Source of the DNA: Arthrobacter sp. B0490
GTDB lineage: Bacteria > Actinomycetota > Actinomycetes > Actinomycetales > Micrococcaceae
NCBI RefSeq assembly: GCF_002929355.1
Contig: NZ_PJIR01000012.1
Location: forward strand, 17,204 to 81,203
DNA: 64,000 nt
Direction of reading: 5' to 3'
Below the pieces are notes generated by a model. The model searched no databases and was not told where the DNA came from. It worked only from the letters and a program-made list of their open reading frames with translations. The first letter of the stretch is position 1; each line of letters begins with the position of its first letter. The position numbers and the translations under genes were made by a program. This document shows, piece by piece, positions 13,539-22,394 of this stretch.

Positions 13539-14122
13539 ACGCGGTCCTCGATGACGACCTCGTTGACCGCCGAGCCGCCGATCAGGTCGATCTCGGCGAG
13601 GTGGACGCGCACGCGCTCGCGGGACGACGTCGGGAGGTTCTTGCCGACGTGGTCGGCCCGGATCGGCAGTTCCCGGTGCCCGCGGTCCACGAGGACGGCG
13701 AGGCGGACGGTGCGGGGGCGGCCGAGGTCGGCGAGGGCGTCGAGGGCGGCGCGGACGGTCCGTCCGGAGTACAGCACGTCGTCGACGAGCACCACGACCT
13801 TGTCGTCGATGCCCGACGGCGGCAGCTGGGTGGCCAGCGGGGAGCGGGTGGGGTGGCGCCGGAGGTCGTCCCGGTACATGGTGACGTCGAGCTGCCCGGT
13901 GATGAGGTCCGGGTCGACGGCGGGGTCGACGGCGGCGATCTTCTGGGCGAGCCGCTGGGCGAGGGGGAAACCCCTGCGCGGGATGCCGAGGAGGACGAGG
14001 TCGCGGGAGCCCTTGTTCGCCTCGAGGATCTCGTGGGCGATGCGCGTGAGTGCGCGGTCTATGTCTGCTTCTGCGAGAACAACGCGCTTGTGCGGGCCGG
14101 ATTCCGGGGTAGGCACGGTCAT
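13535..14122 (-). CDS. pyrR: PyrR regulator / uracil phosphoribosyltransferase
   Basis: UMP-sensing RNA-binding regulator of pyr mRNA with uracil phosphoribosyltransferase-type fold. The PRPP-binding loop is [20 protein letters not shown], and the family motifs [15 protein letters not shown] and [11 protein letters not shown] are present. ATG at 14122 is chosen because a strong purine-rich Shine-Dalgarno sequence (GGAAGGAGGA, 14140-14131) precedes it; the frame stays open far upstream but runs into the divergent prsW gene. It is first in the operon, and its leader carries a PyrR-type RNA hairpin. Confidence 0.97.
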   Translation of the reverse strand: MTVPTPESGPHKRVVLAEADIDRALTRIAHEILEANKGSRDLVLLGIPRRGFPLAQRLAQKIAAVDPAVDPDLITGQLDVTMYRDDLRRHPTRSPLATQLPPSGIDDKVVVLVDDVLYSGRTVRAALDALADLGRPRTVRLAVLVDRGHRELPIRADHVGKNLPTSSRERVRVHLAEIDLIGGSAVNEVVIEDRV

Positions 14123-14140
14123 AACACGCCTCCTCCTTCC

Positions 14141-14156
14141 CCGCCTCACCGGACGG
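14141..14156 (-). promoter_or_regulatory. PyrR-binding RNA hairpin in the pyr leader
   Basis: The minus-strand RNA here reads CCGUCCGGUGAGGCGG. It contains UCCGGUGAGGC, matching the core of the known PyrR binding consensus (UCCNGNGAGGY), and folds as CCG/CGG plus CC/GG stems with a bulged U and a GGUGA loop. It directly abuts the pyrR Shine-Dalgarno region (14140-14131), so bound PyrR could block ribosome entry, the translational repression mode described in Mycobacterium smegmatis. A TAGTTT hexamer at 14187-14182 is a possible -10 box, giving a leader of about 50 nt. Confidence 0.75.
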
Positions 14157-14206
14157 AATTTAAAGGTTGGTTGCGATGCCAAAACTACCACAGCGCCGCT
14201 TGCACC

Positions 14207-14212
14207 TAGGGT
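14207..14212 (+). promoter_or_regulatory. Likely -10 box of prsW (leaderless)
   Basis: TAGGGT ends six bases before the ATG at 14219. No Shine-Dalgarno sequence and no clear -35 are visible. Confidence 0.45.
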
Positions 14213-14218
14213 TGCATC

Positions 14219-15514
14219 ATGGCTATGAACACCCCCGGCGCGGGCCCGAGCGGCCCGCTGGAGAACGGCCCGCAGGGCTACGGGCAGCGACCACAGGACC
14301 ACCACCCCCACGAGTCCCAGGGCTGGTGGGGCGCCACGACGCTGCGGCACCACCACCCCGCACCCGCCCGTCCGGGAGGGCTCCCCTTCCAGCCGGTCTG
14401 GAACCAGCCGCCGCCCCGCCGCCGCGGCGTGTTCAACGTCATACTCGTCATCCTCGCGGCTCTCGTGGTGGCCAGCGTCCTCCTCCTGCTGTCCCTGTCG
14501 CTCGGGCCGTCGGCGTTCCTGCTGTGCGGGTTCCTCGCCCTCGTGCCCCTCGGTATCTGCCTGCTCGGCCTGCGCTGGATCGACCGCTGGGATCCCGAGC
14601 CGCGAGGCGCCCGGCTCTTCGCGTTCCTCTGGGGCGCCGGGGCCTCCGTGGTCGTGACGCTCCTGCTCGGCACCTACGTGGTGGACCTGCTCGGCAGCGC
14701 CCTCGCCACGACCTCCCCGGAGGTGATCGGGCCCGTGCTGCAGGCGCCGCTGGTCGAGGAGTTCGCCAAGGGCCTCGGCGTGCTGATCCTCGTGTATACG
14801 CGCCGCAGCCACTTCGACGGCCCGGTGGACGGCATCGTCTACGCCGGCACGGTCGCGGCGGGCTTCGCGTTCACCGAGAACATCCTGTACTTCGGCGCGG
14901 CCGTCCGCGACTCGGGCGATGCGGGTGCCCTCGCGGGGGTCTTCATCCTCCGCGGCCTGTTCTCGCCCTTCGCGCACGTCATGTTCACCTCGCTCCTCGG
15001 CTTCGTCCTCGGGTACGCGCTGAGCCGCGGCGGCGGGAACGCGCGGATCCTCGGCGCGTTCGTCCTCGGACTCGTGCCCGCGATCGCAGGCCACATGCTG
15101 TGGAACGGCGGCACTCTCGTCCTGTTCGACAACTTCCTGCTGTTCTACCTGGTGGTGCAGGTGCCGCTGTTCATCGCCGCCGTGGTCGCCGTCGTCCTCC
15201 TCCGGCGCTCGGAGCGGCGCCTCACGGAGGCCCGCCTCGGTGACTACGCGCGCGCCGGCTGGTTCACGCCCGAGGAGGTGCGCATGCTCGCCACCCGTCC
15301 GGGGCGGTCGCAGGCTCTCTCGTGGGCCGCGTCGGTGGGAGCGAAGGGCGACATGCGCGAGTTCATCCGCACGGGATCGCGCATCGCCTACACGCGCCAG
15401 CGCCTGCTCGGCGGGCGACGCGACGCCGACTACGCGGCGGAGGAGCGCACCCTGCTCGAGGAGGCGACCCAGCGCCGGGCGCGGATCTTCCAGCTCGCGT
15501 CCGCTGCCCGCTGA
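14219..15514 (+). CDS. PrsW-family intramembrane metalloprotease
   Basis: Multipass membrane protein of the PrsW/CPBP-like group, whose founder cleaves an anti-sigma factor in Bacillus. A Pro/His-rich cytoplasmic N-terminus (1-70) precedes about eight hydrophobic segments (roughly 71-330). The putative active site is intact: E180-E181 with K184 ([10 protein letters not shown]), E220-N221 (FAFTEN), H253 (FAHVMF) and H292 (GHMLWN). A soluble, charged C-terminal region of about 100 residues follows. It is divergent from pyrR across a 96-bp gap. Its substrate cannot be deduced here: no sigma/anti-sigma pair lies nearby. Confidence 0.85.
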   Translation: MAMNTPGAGPSGPLENGPQGYGQRPQDHHPHESQGWWGATTLRHHHPAPARPGGLPFQPVWNQPPPRRRGVFNVILVILAALVVASVLLLLSLSLGPSAFLLCGFLALVPLGICLLGLRWIDRWDPEPRGARLFAFLWGAGASVVVTLLLGTYVVDLLGSALATTSPEVIGPVLQAPLVEEFAKGLGVLILVYTRRSHFDGPVDGIVYAGTVAAGFAFTENILYFGAAVRDSGDAGALAGVFILRGLFSPFAHVMFTSLLGFVLGYALSRGGGNARILGAFVLGLVPAIAGHMLWNGGTLVLFDNFLLFYLVVQVPLFIAAVVAVVLLRRSERRLTEARLGDYARAGWFTPEEVRMLATRPGRSQALSWAASVGAKGDMREFIRTGSRIAYTRQRLLGGRRDADYAAEERTLLEEATQRRARIFQLASAAR

Positions 15515-15598
15515 CGGGGCCGGCCACAGGGCCCTGGCAGCCCGGGTCGGCGCCCGCCCGGCCCGCGTGCCCGACGCCGATAGGTGCCGGGAACGCAG

Positions 15599-15636
15599 GA
15601 AGCTCCCGCCGTCCGGTGGCGGACGACGGGAGCTTC
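15599..15636. terminator. Bidirectional terminator between prsW and nusB
   Basis: Long dyad with arms AGCTCCCG-c-CGTCC and GGACG-a-CGGGAGCT around a 6-base loop, placed between the convergent prsW and nusB genes, 12 bp past the nusB stop. Confidence 0.7.
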
Positions 15637-15648
15637 TCCACGGGGACC

Positions 15649-16059
15649 TCAGGCGAGCAGTGTGGGCTTCAGCTGCTGCAGGCGCCCGAGGAGCCCGTTG
15701 ATGAACTTCGGTGACTCGTCGGTGGAGAGCATCTTCGCGAGCTCCACGGCTTCGCTCACCGCGACGCCGTCGGGGACGTCGTCGTTGTAGAGCAGTTCCC
15801 AGGAGCCGATCCGCAGGAGCATGAGGTCGACGGCCGGCATGCGGTCGAGCGTCCAGCCCTGCGAGTACGTGCTCAGGAACTCGTCGATCTGCTCCTGGTG
15901 CTCCAGGACGCCTTCCACGATGTCCACCGTGTAGTCGGCGATGACCATGTCCGTCTTCTCACGGCGCACGCGGATGACCTCGAGGGCCGGCATGTCCCGC
16001 TGCTCGGACTCGAAGAGGATGTCCAGGGCCCGGCGCCGGGCCTTGCTGCGTGCACTCAC
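15649..16059 (-). CDS. nusB: Transcription antitermination protein NusB
   Basis: All-helical RNA-binding factor that acts with NusE in rRNA antitermination. The N-terminus [19 protein letters not shown] is the conserved NusB helix, and the C-terminal half has [15 protein letters not shown] and the typical FINGLLGRL. Length 136 is normal. GTG overlaps the efp stop by four bases (GTGA), so the two are translationally coupled. Confidence 0.96.
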   Translation of the reverse strand: MSARSKARRRALDILFESEQRDMPALEVIRVRREKTDMVIADYTVDIVEGVLEHQEQIDEFLSTYSQGWTLDRMPAVDLMLLRIGSWELLYNDDVPDGVAVSEAVELAKMLSTDESPKFINGLLGRLQQLKPTLLA

Positions 16060-16619
16060 TCGTTGACGCGTCCCAGGTACTCGCCCGTGCGGGTGTCGAC
16101 CTTGACCTTGGTGCCGGTGCCGAGGAACAGCGGGACCTGGATCTCGTGGCCCGTCTCGACGGTCGCGGGCTTGGTGCCGCCCGTGGAGCGGTCGCCCTGG
16201 AGGCCCGGCTCGGTGTAGGTGATCTCGAGCGTGACGGAGGCGGGCAGCTCGACGTAGAGGGGCGAGCCCTCGTGCATGGCGATGGTGGCCATCTGGCTCT
16301 CGAGCATGAAGTTCGCGGCGTTCCCCACGGTCTTGCCGGGCACCGTGATCTGGTCGTAGTCCGTGGTGTCCATGAAGACGAAGTCCTCGCCGTCCTTGTA
16401 CAGGTACTGGTAGTCGCGGCGGTCCACGGTGGCCGTCTCGATCTTCAGGCCCGCGTTGAAGGTCTTGTCGACGACCTTGCCGGAGAGGATGTTGCGAAGC
16501 TTGGTGCGGACGAAGGCTCCACCCTTGCCGGGCTTGACGTGCTGGAACTCGAGGACGTTCCAGAGGTTGCCCTCGAGCTTCAGGACGGTGCCGTTTTTGA
16601 TGTCGTTCGTGGTCGCCAC
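16056..16619 (-). CDS. efp: Elongation factor P
   Basis: Stimulates peptide bond formation at polyproline stretches. It has three OB-like domains in 187 residues, with the tip loop [13 protein letters not shown] carrying the Lys that enters the peptidyl-transferase centre. No lysine-modifying epmA/epmB genes are nearby, and actinobacterial EF-P is generally thought to work unmodified. The start is GTG with only a weak Shine-Dalgarno sequence. A TAGACT hexamer at 16709-16704 in the 146-bp gap after aroB may be a -10 box for efp-nusB. Confidence 0.97.
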   Translation of the reverse strand: MATTNDIKNGTVLKLEGNLWNVLEFQHVKPGKGGAFVRTKLRNILSGKVVDKTFNAGLKIETATVDRRDYQYLYKDGEDFVFMDTTDYDQITVPGKTVGNAANFMLESQMATIAMHEGSPLYVELPASVTLEITYTEPGLQGDRSTGGTKPATVETGHEIQVPLFLGTGTKVKVDTRTGEYLGRVNE

Positions 16620-16765
16620 AGATTCACTTTCGTCGATGTCGCTGATGGATGGGCCGGCCGGGGCACGGCGGGCGCGGAGAAGAGCGCCAAAAGTCCAGAG
16701 ACCAGTCTACCCTGCGCGGCGCGGCGACCCGCTGGGCGGCCCCGCCCGCCCCCGACGCGGTCCGG

Positions 16766-17860
16766 TCAGGAGGCGATCTCCTGGTAGGCGGCGAACAGGA
16801 GCGACGTGTCGGGGACCTCCAGCATGCCGGGGCGGCCGATGCCGTCGAGCACCACGAACCGGAGCAGGTCGCCCCGTGACTTCTTGTCGCGGCGCATCCC
16901 GTCGAGGAGCGAGGCCCACCGGTCCCGGCGGTAGGTGACGGGCAGGCCGAGCGACTCCAGGATGCTCTTGTGGCGGTCGGCGTCGGCGTCGCCGAGGCGC
17001 CCCACCATGCGGGAGAGCTCGGCCGCGAACACGAGCCCCACCGAGACGGCCGCACCGTGACGCCACGAGTACCGCTCCGCGAGTTCGATCGCGTGCCCGA
17101 GCGTGTGACCGTAGTTGAGGTACTCACGGCGGCCCGCTTCACGCAGGTCCTCGGAGACGATGTCGGCCTTGACCCGGATGGCGCGCTCCACGAGCTCCCG
17201 CAGCACCGGCGAGGTCGCCTCCGCCGCAGCATCGGTGTCCTGTTCGATGAGGGCCAGGATGGCGGGGTCGGCGATGAAACCGCACTTCACCACTTCGGCC
17301 AGTCCCGTGACGAGCTCGTTCTTCGGCAGTGTCGCCAGCGCGTCGAGATCGGCGAGGACGGCGGCGGGCGGGTGGAACGCGCCCACGAGGTTCTTGCCCT
17401 CGGCGGTGTTGATGCCCGTCTTGCCGCCCACGGCGGCGTCGACCATGGCGAGGAGGCTCGTGGGCAGGTGCACCACGCGTACGCCGCGGAGCCAGGTCGC
17501 TGCGACGAAGCCGCCGAGGTCCGTCACGGCACCTCCGCCGACCGTCACGACGGCGTCGGACCGGGTGAAGTCGTTCTGGCCGAGGACCTGCCAGCAGAAC
17601 GCGGCCACCTGGATGTGTTTGCCCTCCTCGGCGTCGGGGATCTCCGCCGTCACGGCCGTGAAGCCGGCGTCGGCGAGCTCGGCACGTACGGTGTCGCCGG
17701 TGGCGCGGAGGGCCCGCGGGTGGATGACCAGGACGCGGCGCACCCGCTCGCCGAGGACCGCGGGGAGCCGACCGAGCAGGCCACGGCCGACGACGACGTC
17801 GTAGTCGCCGTCGGCGGCGCCGCCGGTCACGGGGATGATGGTTGCTTCGTCAGTCGCCAT
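16766..17860 (-). CDS. aroB: 3-dehydroquinate synthase
   Basis: Second step of the shikimate pathway, cyclising DAHP with NAD and a metal ion. The NAD-binding and metal-binding motifs are visible: [38 protein letters not shown], and [13 protein letters not shown] with the metal-ligand histidines. Length 364 is normal. ATG overlaps the aroK stop by 11 bp. Confidence 0.97.
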   Translation of the reverse strand: MATDEATIIPVTGGAADGDYDVVVGRGLLGRLPAVLGERVRRVLVIHPRALRATGDTVRAELADAGFTAVTAEIPDAEEGKHIQVAAFCWQVLGQNDFTRSDAVVTVGGGAVTDLGGFVAATWLRGVRVVHLPTSLLAMVDAAVGGKTGINTAEGKNLVGAFHPPAAVLADLDALATLPKNELVTGLAEVVKCGFIADPAILALIEQDTDAAAEATSPVLRELVERAIRVKADIVSEDLREAGRREYLNYGHTLGHAIELAERYSWRHGAAVSVGLVFAAELSRMVGRLGDADADRHKSILESLGLPVTYRRDRWASLLDGMRRDKKSRGDLLRFVVLDGIGRPGMLEVPDTSLLFAAYQEIAS

Positions 17861-18443
17861 GGGGGTTGGTTCCGCTCTCGTCGTCCGGGGTATGGGTCAG
17901 GGTGTCGTGCGCGTCGGTCGGGGGGTCGGGCGGGGCGTTCCCGTCCAGTGCGCGCAGCACGGCCTCGGTGGCCTCGCGCACGGTGAGCCCCCGTGTGTCG
18001 ACGACGAAGGTCGCCACCGCGGCGTAGACGGGCCGCCGCGCGTCGTACAGCTCCTGCCACCGTTCGGCGGGGCGTCCCGCGAGGAGGGGGCGGCCGGAGT
18101 CGGCGCCGATGCGCGGGAGGACGGTCGCGAGGTCGGTGTCGAGGAAGACGACGACGGCGTCAGCCAGGAGGGCCCGGGTGCCGGGATGCAGCACCGCTCC
18201 CCCGCCGAGGGAGACCACGACGCCGTCCCCCGTCAGGGCCTCGCCCACCACGTCCGCCTCGAGGTCGCGGAACACCCCTTCGCCGCCGCGGGCGAAGATG
18301 GCGGGGATGCTCCCGTGCCGCTCGACGATGACGCGGTCCGTGTCCACGAAGCGTGTGCCCGTCCGCCGTGCGAGCATCCGCCCGACGGCGGACTTGCCGA
18401 CAGCCATGGGGCCGACGAGGACCACGCGGCGGTCCCCGCCCAT
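17850..18443 (-). CDS. aroK: Shikimate kinase
   Basis: Phosphorylates shikimate with ATP. The P-loop [11 protein letters not shown] is at residues 11-21, the DTD motif in [11 protein letters not shown] binds shikimate and Mg, and [10 protein letters not shown] is the substrate-binding glycine-rich loop. ATG shares one base with the aroC stop (TGATG). The product is 197 residues, slightly long because of a Pro/Thr/Asp-rich C-terminal tail (about 25 residues). Confidence 0.95.
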   Translation of the reverse strand: MGGDRRVVLVGPMAVGKSAVGRMLARRTGTRFVDTDRVIVERHGSIPAIFARGGEGVFRDLEADVVGEALTGDGVVVSLGGGAVLHPGTRALLADAVVVFLDTDLATVLPRIGADSGRPLLAGRPAERWQELYDARRPVYAAVATFVVDTRGLTVREATEAVLRALDGNAPPDPPTDAHDTLTHTPDDESGTNPHGD

Positions 18444-19651
18444 CAGACTCCGGCGGAGTCCAGGAACTCCGGGATGTTCTCGAGGTAGCTGCGCATGTTG
18501 CGTGCCGTCTCCGCCAGGGAGTCGCCGCCGAACTTCTCGGTGACGGCCTCGGCCAGGACGAGGGCGGTCATGGCCTCCGCGACGACACCGGCGGCGGGTA
18601 CCGCGCACACGTCCGACCGCTGGTGGTGGGCGCGGGCCGCGGCACCCGTGCTGACGTCGACGGTGCGCAGCGCGCGCGGCACGGTGGCGATGGGCTTCAT
18701 CGCGGCGCGCACACGCAGGGCGTCGCCGATGCTCATGCCGCCCTCGATGCCGCCGGCCCGGTTGGAGAGGCGCACGATCTTGCCGTCGTCGTTGCGGACG
18801 ATCTCGTCGTGCGCCGCGGTACCGCGCCGGGCAGCGGTCTGGAAGCCGTCGCCGACCTCCACGCCCTTGATGGCCTGGATACCCATGAGGGCGGCGGCGA
18901 GCCGGGAATCGAGCCTCCGGTCCCAGTGGACGTAGCTGCCGAGTCCCGGCGGGAGCCCGTACGCGACGACCTCGACGACGCCACCGAGGGTCTCGCCCTC
19001 CTTGTGGGCGGCGTCGACCTCGGCCACCATGGCATCCGAGGTGTCCCGGTCGAAGCAGCGCAGCGGATCCGTGTCGAGCGCGATCACGTCGCTCGGCACG
19101 GGCAGGGGGGCGTCCTCGGGGACCGAGACGGAACCGATCGACACGGTGTGGCTGACGAGGTGGATGCCGAGACCGGCGAGGAACCGGGCCGCGACGGTGC
19201 CGAGGGCGACGCGGGTCGCCGTCTCCCGGGCGCTGGCCCGCTCGAGGACGGGCCGGGCCTCGTCGAAGCCGTACTTCTGCATGCCGGTGAAATCGGCGTG
19301 GCCGGGGCGTGGCCGTGTGAGGGGCGCGTTCCGGGCCGACGCGGCGAGTTCGGCCGCGTCCTCCCCCTCGAGGGGGTCGGCCGACATGATCTTCTCCCAC
19401 TTGGGCCACTCGGTGTTGGCGACCTCGATGGCCACCGGGCCGCCCTGCGTCACCCCGTGGCGTACGCCGCCGAGGATGCGGACCTGGTCCTGCTCGAACT
19501 TCATGCGGGCACCGCGGCCGTAGCCGAGGCGGCGCCGTGCCAGGGCCTCCTGCACATCGGTGCTCGTGACGGCCACCCCCGCGGGCATCCCCTCGATGAT
19601 GCCGACCACGGAGGGGCCGTGGGATTCTCCTGCCGTCAACCAACGCAACAT
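18443..19651 (-). CDS. aroC: Chorismate synthase
   Basis: Last shikimate-pathway step, converting EPSP to chorismate with reduced FMN. The signature [18 protein letters not shown] is at the N-terminus, followed by [17 protein letters not shown] and, later, [18 protein letters not shown] at 19651 is chosen because [12 protein letters not shown] is the usual N-terminus and GGAAG-like bases precede it; an in-frame ATG three codons upstream is the alternative. 402 residues. Confidence 0.96.
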   Translation of the reverse strand: MLRWLTAGESHGPSVVGIIEGMPAGVAVTSTDVQEALARRRLGYGRGARMKFEQDQVRILGGVRHGVTQGGPVAIEVANTEWPKWEKIMSADPLEGEDAAELAASARNAPLTRPRPGHADFTGMQKYGFDEARPVLERASARETATRVALGTVAARFLAGLGIHLVSHTVSIGSVSVPEDAPLPVPSDVIALDTDPLRCFDRDTSDAMVAEVDAAHKEGETLGGVVEVVAYGLPPGLGSYVHWDRRLDSRLAAALMGIQAIKGVEVGDGFQTAARRGTAAHDEIVRNDDGKIVRLSNRAGGIEGGMSIGDALRVRAAMKPIATVPRALRTVDVSTGAAARAHHQRSDVCAVPAAGVVAEAMTALVLAEAVTEKFGGDSLAETARNMRSYLENIPEFLDSAGV

Positions 19652-19683
19652 GGCTTCCATACTGCCATGCGGGGGCGGAGGGA

Positions 19684-20559
19684 TCAGCGCCGTGCGGCGC
19701 CCACTGCGTCACACATCACGTCGAGGACCCCCTGCGGGTCCTGTGCGGTGGCGGGGAAGAACAGGCGCACCTGCTCCACGGCCTGGTGCAGCAGCATGTC
19801 GAGGCCCGGCACGATCGTGCCACCGGCGTGCTGCCACGCCGCGGCGAGCGTGCTGGGCCACGGGTCGTAGGCGACGTCGAGCAGCGTGCCCTGCGTGGAG
19901 AAGCCGGCGGTGGCGGCGAGGCTCGCGGCCACGGGGTCCGCCGCGCGGGGCGGAAGCGTGGAGACGACGACGTCCGCGGCCGCCACGGCGTCGGCGGCCG
20001 TGGACCAGGGGACGAGGACGACGTCGATGCCGAGGGCCTGCCCGACCCGCAGGAGGTCGGCCGAGGCCTCGGGCCGCCGGACGACCACGCGGACGGTGGC
20101 GGCCCCGAGGCGGGCGAGGGCCGCCACGGCCGCAGCCGCGGTCCCTCCACCACCGAGGATCACCGCGTGTCCGGGCTCGTGCACGCCGGCCGAGGCCAGA
20201 GCGTTCGCCACCCCGGCGACGTCGGTGTTGTGACCGGTGAGCACGCGGTCGCCGGGCCCGCCGTCGACGACGACGGTGTTGACGACCCCGAGGACCGTGG
20301 CGGGTTCCGTCGTGGCGTCGACGAGCCGCGCCACCGCTGCCTTCAGGGGCATGGTGACGGACAGGCCGCGCCAGCCGGGCGCGGCACGCACACCGTCGAC
20401 GAAGGCGCCCAGGTCCGCCTCAACGACGTCGACCGCGGTGTAGGAGCATTCGATGCCGAGCTCCCGGTAGGCGGCCGCGTGCAGCAGCGGGGACTTCGAG
20501 TGCCCGATGGGCGAGCCGATCACGGCGGCCCGGAGCGGTGCCGTGGAAGCGGGCACCAC
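19684..20559 (-). CDS. aroE: Shikimate dehydrogenase
   Basis: NADP-dependent reduction of 3-dehydroshikimate. The substrate-binding [14 protein letters not shown] is at residues 14-27, the catalytic Lys is in [13 protein letters not shown], and a [13 protein letters not shown]ossmann loop follows. The GTG start directly follows the mltG stop with no gap. It is 32 bp upstream of aroC. Confidence 0.95.
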   Translation of the reverse strand: MVPASTAPLRAAVIGSPIGHSKSPLLHAAAYRELGIECSYTAVDVVEADLGAFVDGVRAAPGWRGLSVTMPLKAAVARLVDATTEPATVLGVVNTVVVDGGPGDRVLTGHNTDVAGVANALASAGVHEPGHAVILGGGGTAAAAVAALARLGAATVRVVVRRPEASADLLRVGQALGIDVVLVPWSTAADAVAAADVVVSTLPPRAADPVAASLAATAGFSTQGTLLDVAYDPWPSTLAAAWQHAGGTIVPGLDMLLHQAVEQVRLFFPATAQDPQGVLDVMCDAVGAARR

Positions 20560-21771
20560 CTATTCGCACCGTCCGGGGTTGTCGGTGCACCAGCCGAGGT
20601 ACTCGTCGACGTAGCGCAGGTGCTCCGCGTACGTCTCGGAGAACTTCGTCTCGCCGGTGTCGAGGTTCACCGTCACCCAGAAGTAGAAGGGGACGTCCGC
20701 CGGGTTGACCGTCGCGTCGATGGCCTCGTCGCCGGGGGAGCCGATCGGCCCCTTCGGCAGGCCGGGGTTCGCGTAGGTGTTGTACGGGTTGGAGGTGTCC
20801 TGCTTCTCCTCGTCGGTCAGCTGGTAGCTGCGCTTGCCGAGTCCGTAGGTGACGGAGGCGTCGGACTGGATGAAACCGCTCGTCTCCGTGTTGCCGGGCG
20901 TGAGGCGGTTGTTGATGGCCCCCGCGACCGTCGCGTAGTCGCCCTGCTGGGCCTCGGCCTGCACGATGCTCGCGATCGTCAGGATCCGGTACTGCTCGGC
21001 CGGATCCGTGACGCCGTCCTCGGCGAGGCGGTCGGTCGTCGACCTGACCATCTCGGTGATGATGTCCGTGGCGGTCGCCTCGACGTCGAAGCGGTACTCC
21101 CCGGGATGCAGGTAACCCTCGAGGGACAGGGCCTGCGCCGGGAGGCCGAACTGGGTGGGGTCGGCGGCGAGGGCGTCGAACTCGGCCCGCGGGATGCCGG
21201 TGGAGGTGCTGAGGATGTCGAAGACCTCGCCCTGGCGGAGGTCGCGGGCCACCGCGGCATACGAGACGAGCGAGGGATCGTCGCCCAGCAGTGCCTCCGC
21301 CGCGTCCGCGGCGGGCATCTGCAGGCGCATCTCGTACTCGCCCGGCTGGACCTCGCGGCCGTCGGCGATCGCCCCGAGGGCCTCGACGAAGGTCGCGGAA
21401 TCCGCCACGATGTCCGCGCTCTCGAGCCCGGTCCCGATGGCGAGGGCGCCGGCGCCCTCGGTCACGGAGAAGACGGTCTCCTCGCCTCCCGGGCCGGCGT
21501 AGTCGGTGACGTCGTTCAGACCGAGCAGGTCGCGCAGCATCATGGCGACGCCGAAGACGGTCCCCGCGAAGAGCATGAGGACCACGAGCATGACGACGGT
21601 ACGCCGGAGGCGCCTGCGCCTCTTCGCCTTCGACGGTGGGCGGCGCTTGGTGCGGCGGGCAGTGTCCTGGTCCGCGAAGAACTGCTCGACGGGCTCCGGA
21701 TGCTCGTAGCCGTCGGTGTGCTGCTCGTCGGATCCCTGGGACGCCGGGGAATTACGGGTGTGGTTGTTCAC
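20560..21771 (-). CDS. mltG: Endolytic murein transglycosylase MltG
   Basis: Inner-membrane lytic transglycosylase that cuts nascent peptidoglycan strands. It has a cytoplasmic, basic N-terminus (RRTKRRPPSKAKRRRRLRR), one transmembrane helix near residues 59-79, then the YceG-like fold with ASIVQAEAQQGD, whose Glu is the predicted catalytic residue, and SDASVTYGLGKR and NTYANPGLPKGPIGSPG. Length 403. GTG overlaps the ruvX stop by four bases. Confidence 0.95.
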   Translation of the reverse strand: MNNHTRNSPASQGSDEQHTDGYEHPEPVEQFFADQDTARRTKRRPPSKAKRRRRLRRTVVMLVVLMLFAGTVFGVAMMLRDLLGLNDVTDYAGPGGEETVFSVTEGAGALAIGTGLESADIVADSATFVEALGAIADGREVQPGEYEMRLQMPAADAAEALLGDDPSLVSYAAVARDLRQGEVFDILSTSTGIPRAEFDALAADPTQFGLPAQALSLEGYLHPGEYRFDVEATATDIITEMVRSTTDRLAEDGVTDPAEQYRILTIASIVQAEAQQGDYATVAGAINNRLTPGNTETSGFIQSDASVTYGLGKRSYQLTDEEKQDTSNPYNTYANPGLPKGPIGSPGDEAIDATVNPADVPFYFWVTVNLDTGETKFSETYAEHLRYVDEYLGWCTDNPGRCE

Positions 21772-22394
21772 GACTCCGGATCCCTCCTGCTGGGCGAACT
21801 GTCCTTGATAACCGGCTCCTCTATCGGGGTCAGCAGTGGGCTCTGGGCACCCTCTGCGTGACGCACAGGAACCGGATCCCCCACGTCCCGTTCGCGTGAA
21901 CGTTGCGTGTCGATGGCGTGCTGGAGTATTTCGACAGCTGCCACCTGATCAATAACCTTACGATGCTCACGGCTGCTCAGACCAGCCGCATGCAGCGAGC
22001 GGTGGGCCGACACCGTGCTCAGCCGCTCGTCCACCAAGCGTACCGGCACGGTCAGGGACTGTCTCCGGAGCTCCTCGACGACCAGCCCGGCGTAGTCCCT
22101 CGCCATCTCCGCCGACGCGCCCTCCTGCCCGCTGAGGTTCTTGGGGAGTCCCACGATGATCTGCACCGCGCCGCGTTCGGAAGCCTCGCGCACCAGGATC
22201 CTCACGTCGCTGTTCCTCCGGGGATCGCGCTTCAGGGTGCGGATCGGGGTGGCGAGCAGCCCGTCCCGGTCGCAGCCTGCCAGTCCCACCCGGACCTGCC
22301 CGACGTCGACGCCCAGCTTGGGCCCGCGGGGGTAGGGGGCGGCGCCCGGAACGGACCCCGCTCCCCCTCCGTCGCCGGCTGTCGCGGCCGTCAG
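21768..22394 (-). CDS. ruvX: Holliday junction resolvase-like RNase H fold protein RuvX (YqgF)
   Basis: RNase H-fold nuclease implicated in pre-16S rRNA 5'-end processing. The conserved core GVDVGQVRVGLAGCD supplies the first catalytic Asp, IIVGLPKNLSG the middle motif, and VRLVDERLSTVSA the next acidic residue. The first in-frame ATG/GTG is inside the core, so it would delete the catalytic Asp. Reading upstream, the most plausible start is CTG at 22394, which overlaps the alaS stop by four bases (CTGA), mirroring the GTGA junctions used elsewhere. This gives 208 residues; the exact start is uncertain. Confidence 0.85.
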   Translation of the reverse strand: MTAATAGDGGGAGSVPGAAPYPRGPKLGVDVGQVRVGLAGCDRDGLLATPIRTLKRDPRRNSDVRILVREASERGAVQIIVGLPKNLSGQEGASAEMARDYAGLVVEELRRQSLTVPVRLVDERLSTVSAHRSLHAAGLSSREHRKVIDQVAAVEILQHAIDTQRSRERDVGDPVPVRHAEGAQSPLLTPIEEPVIKDSSPSRRDPES

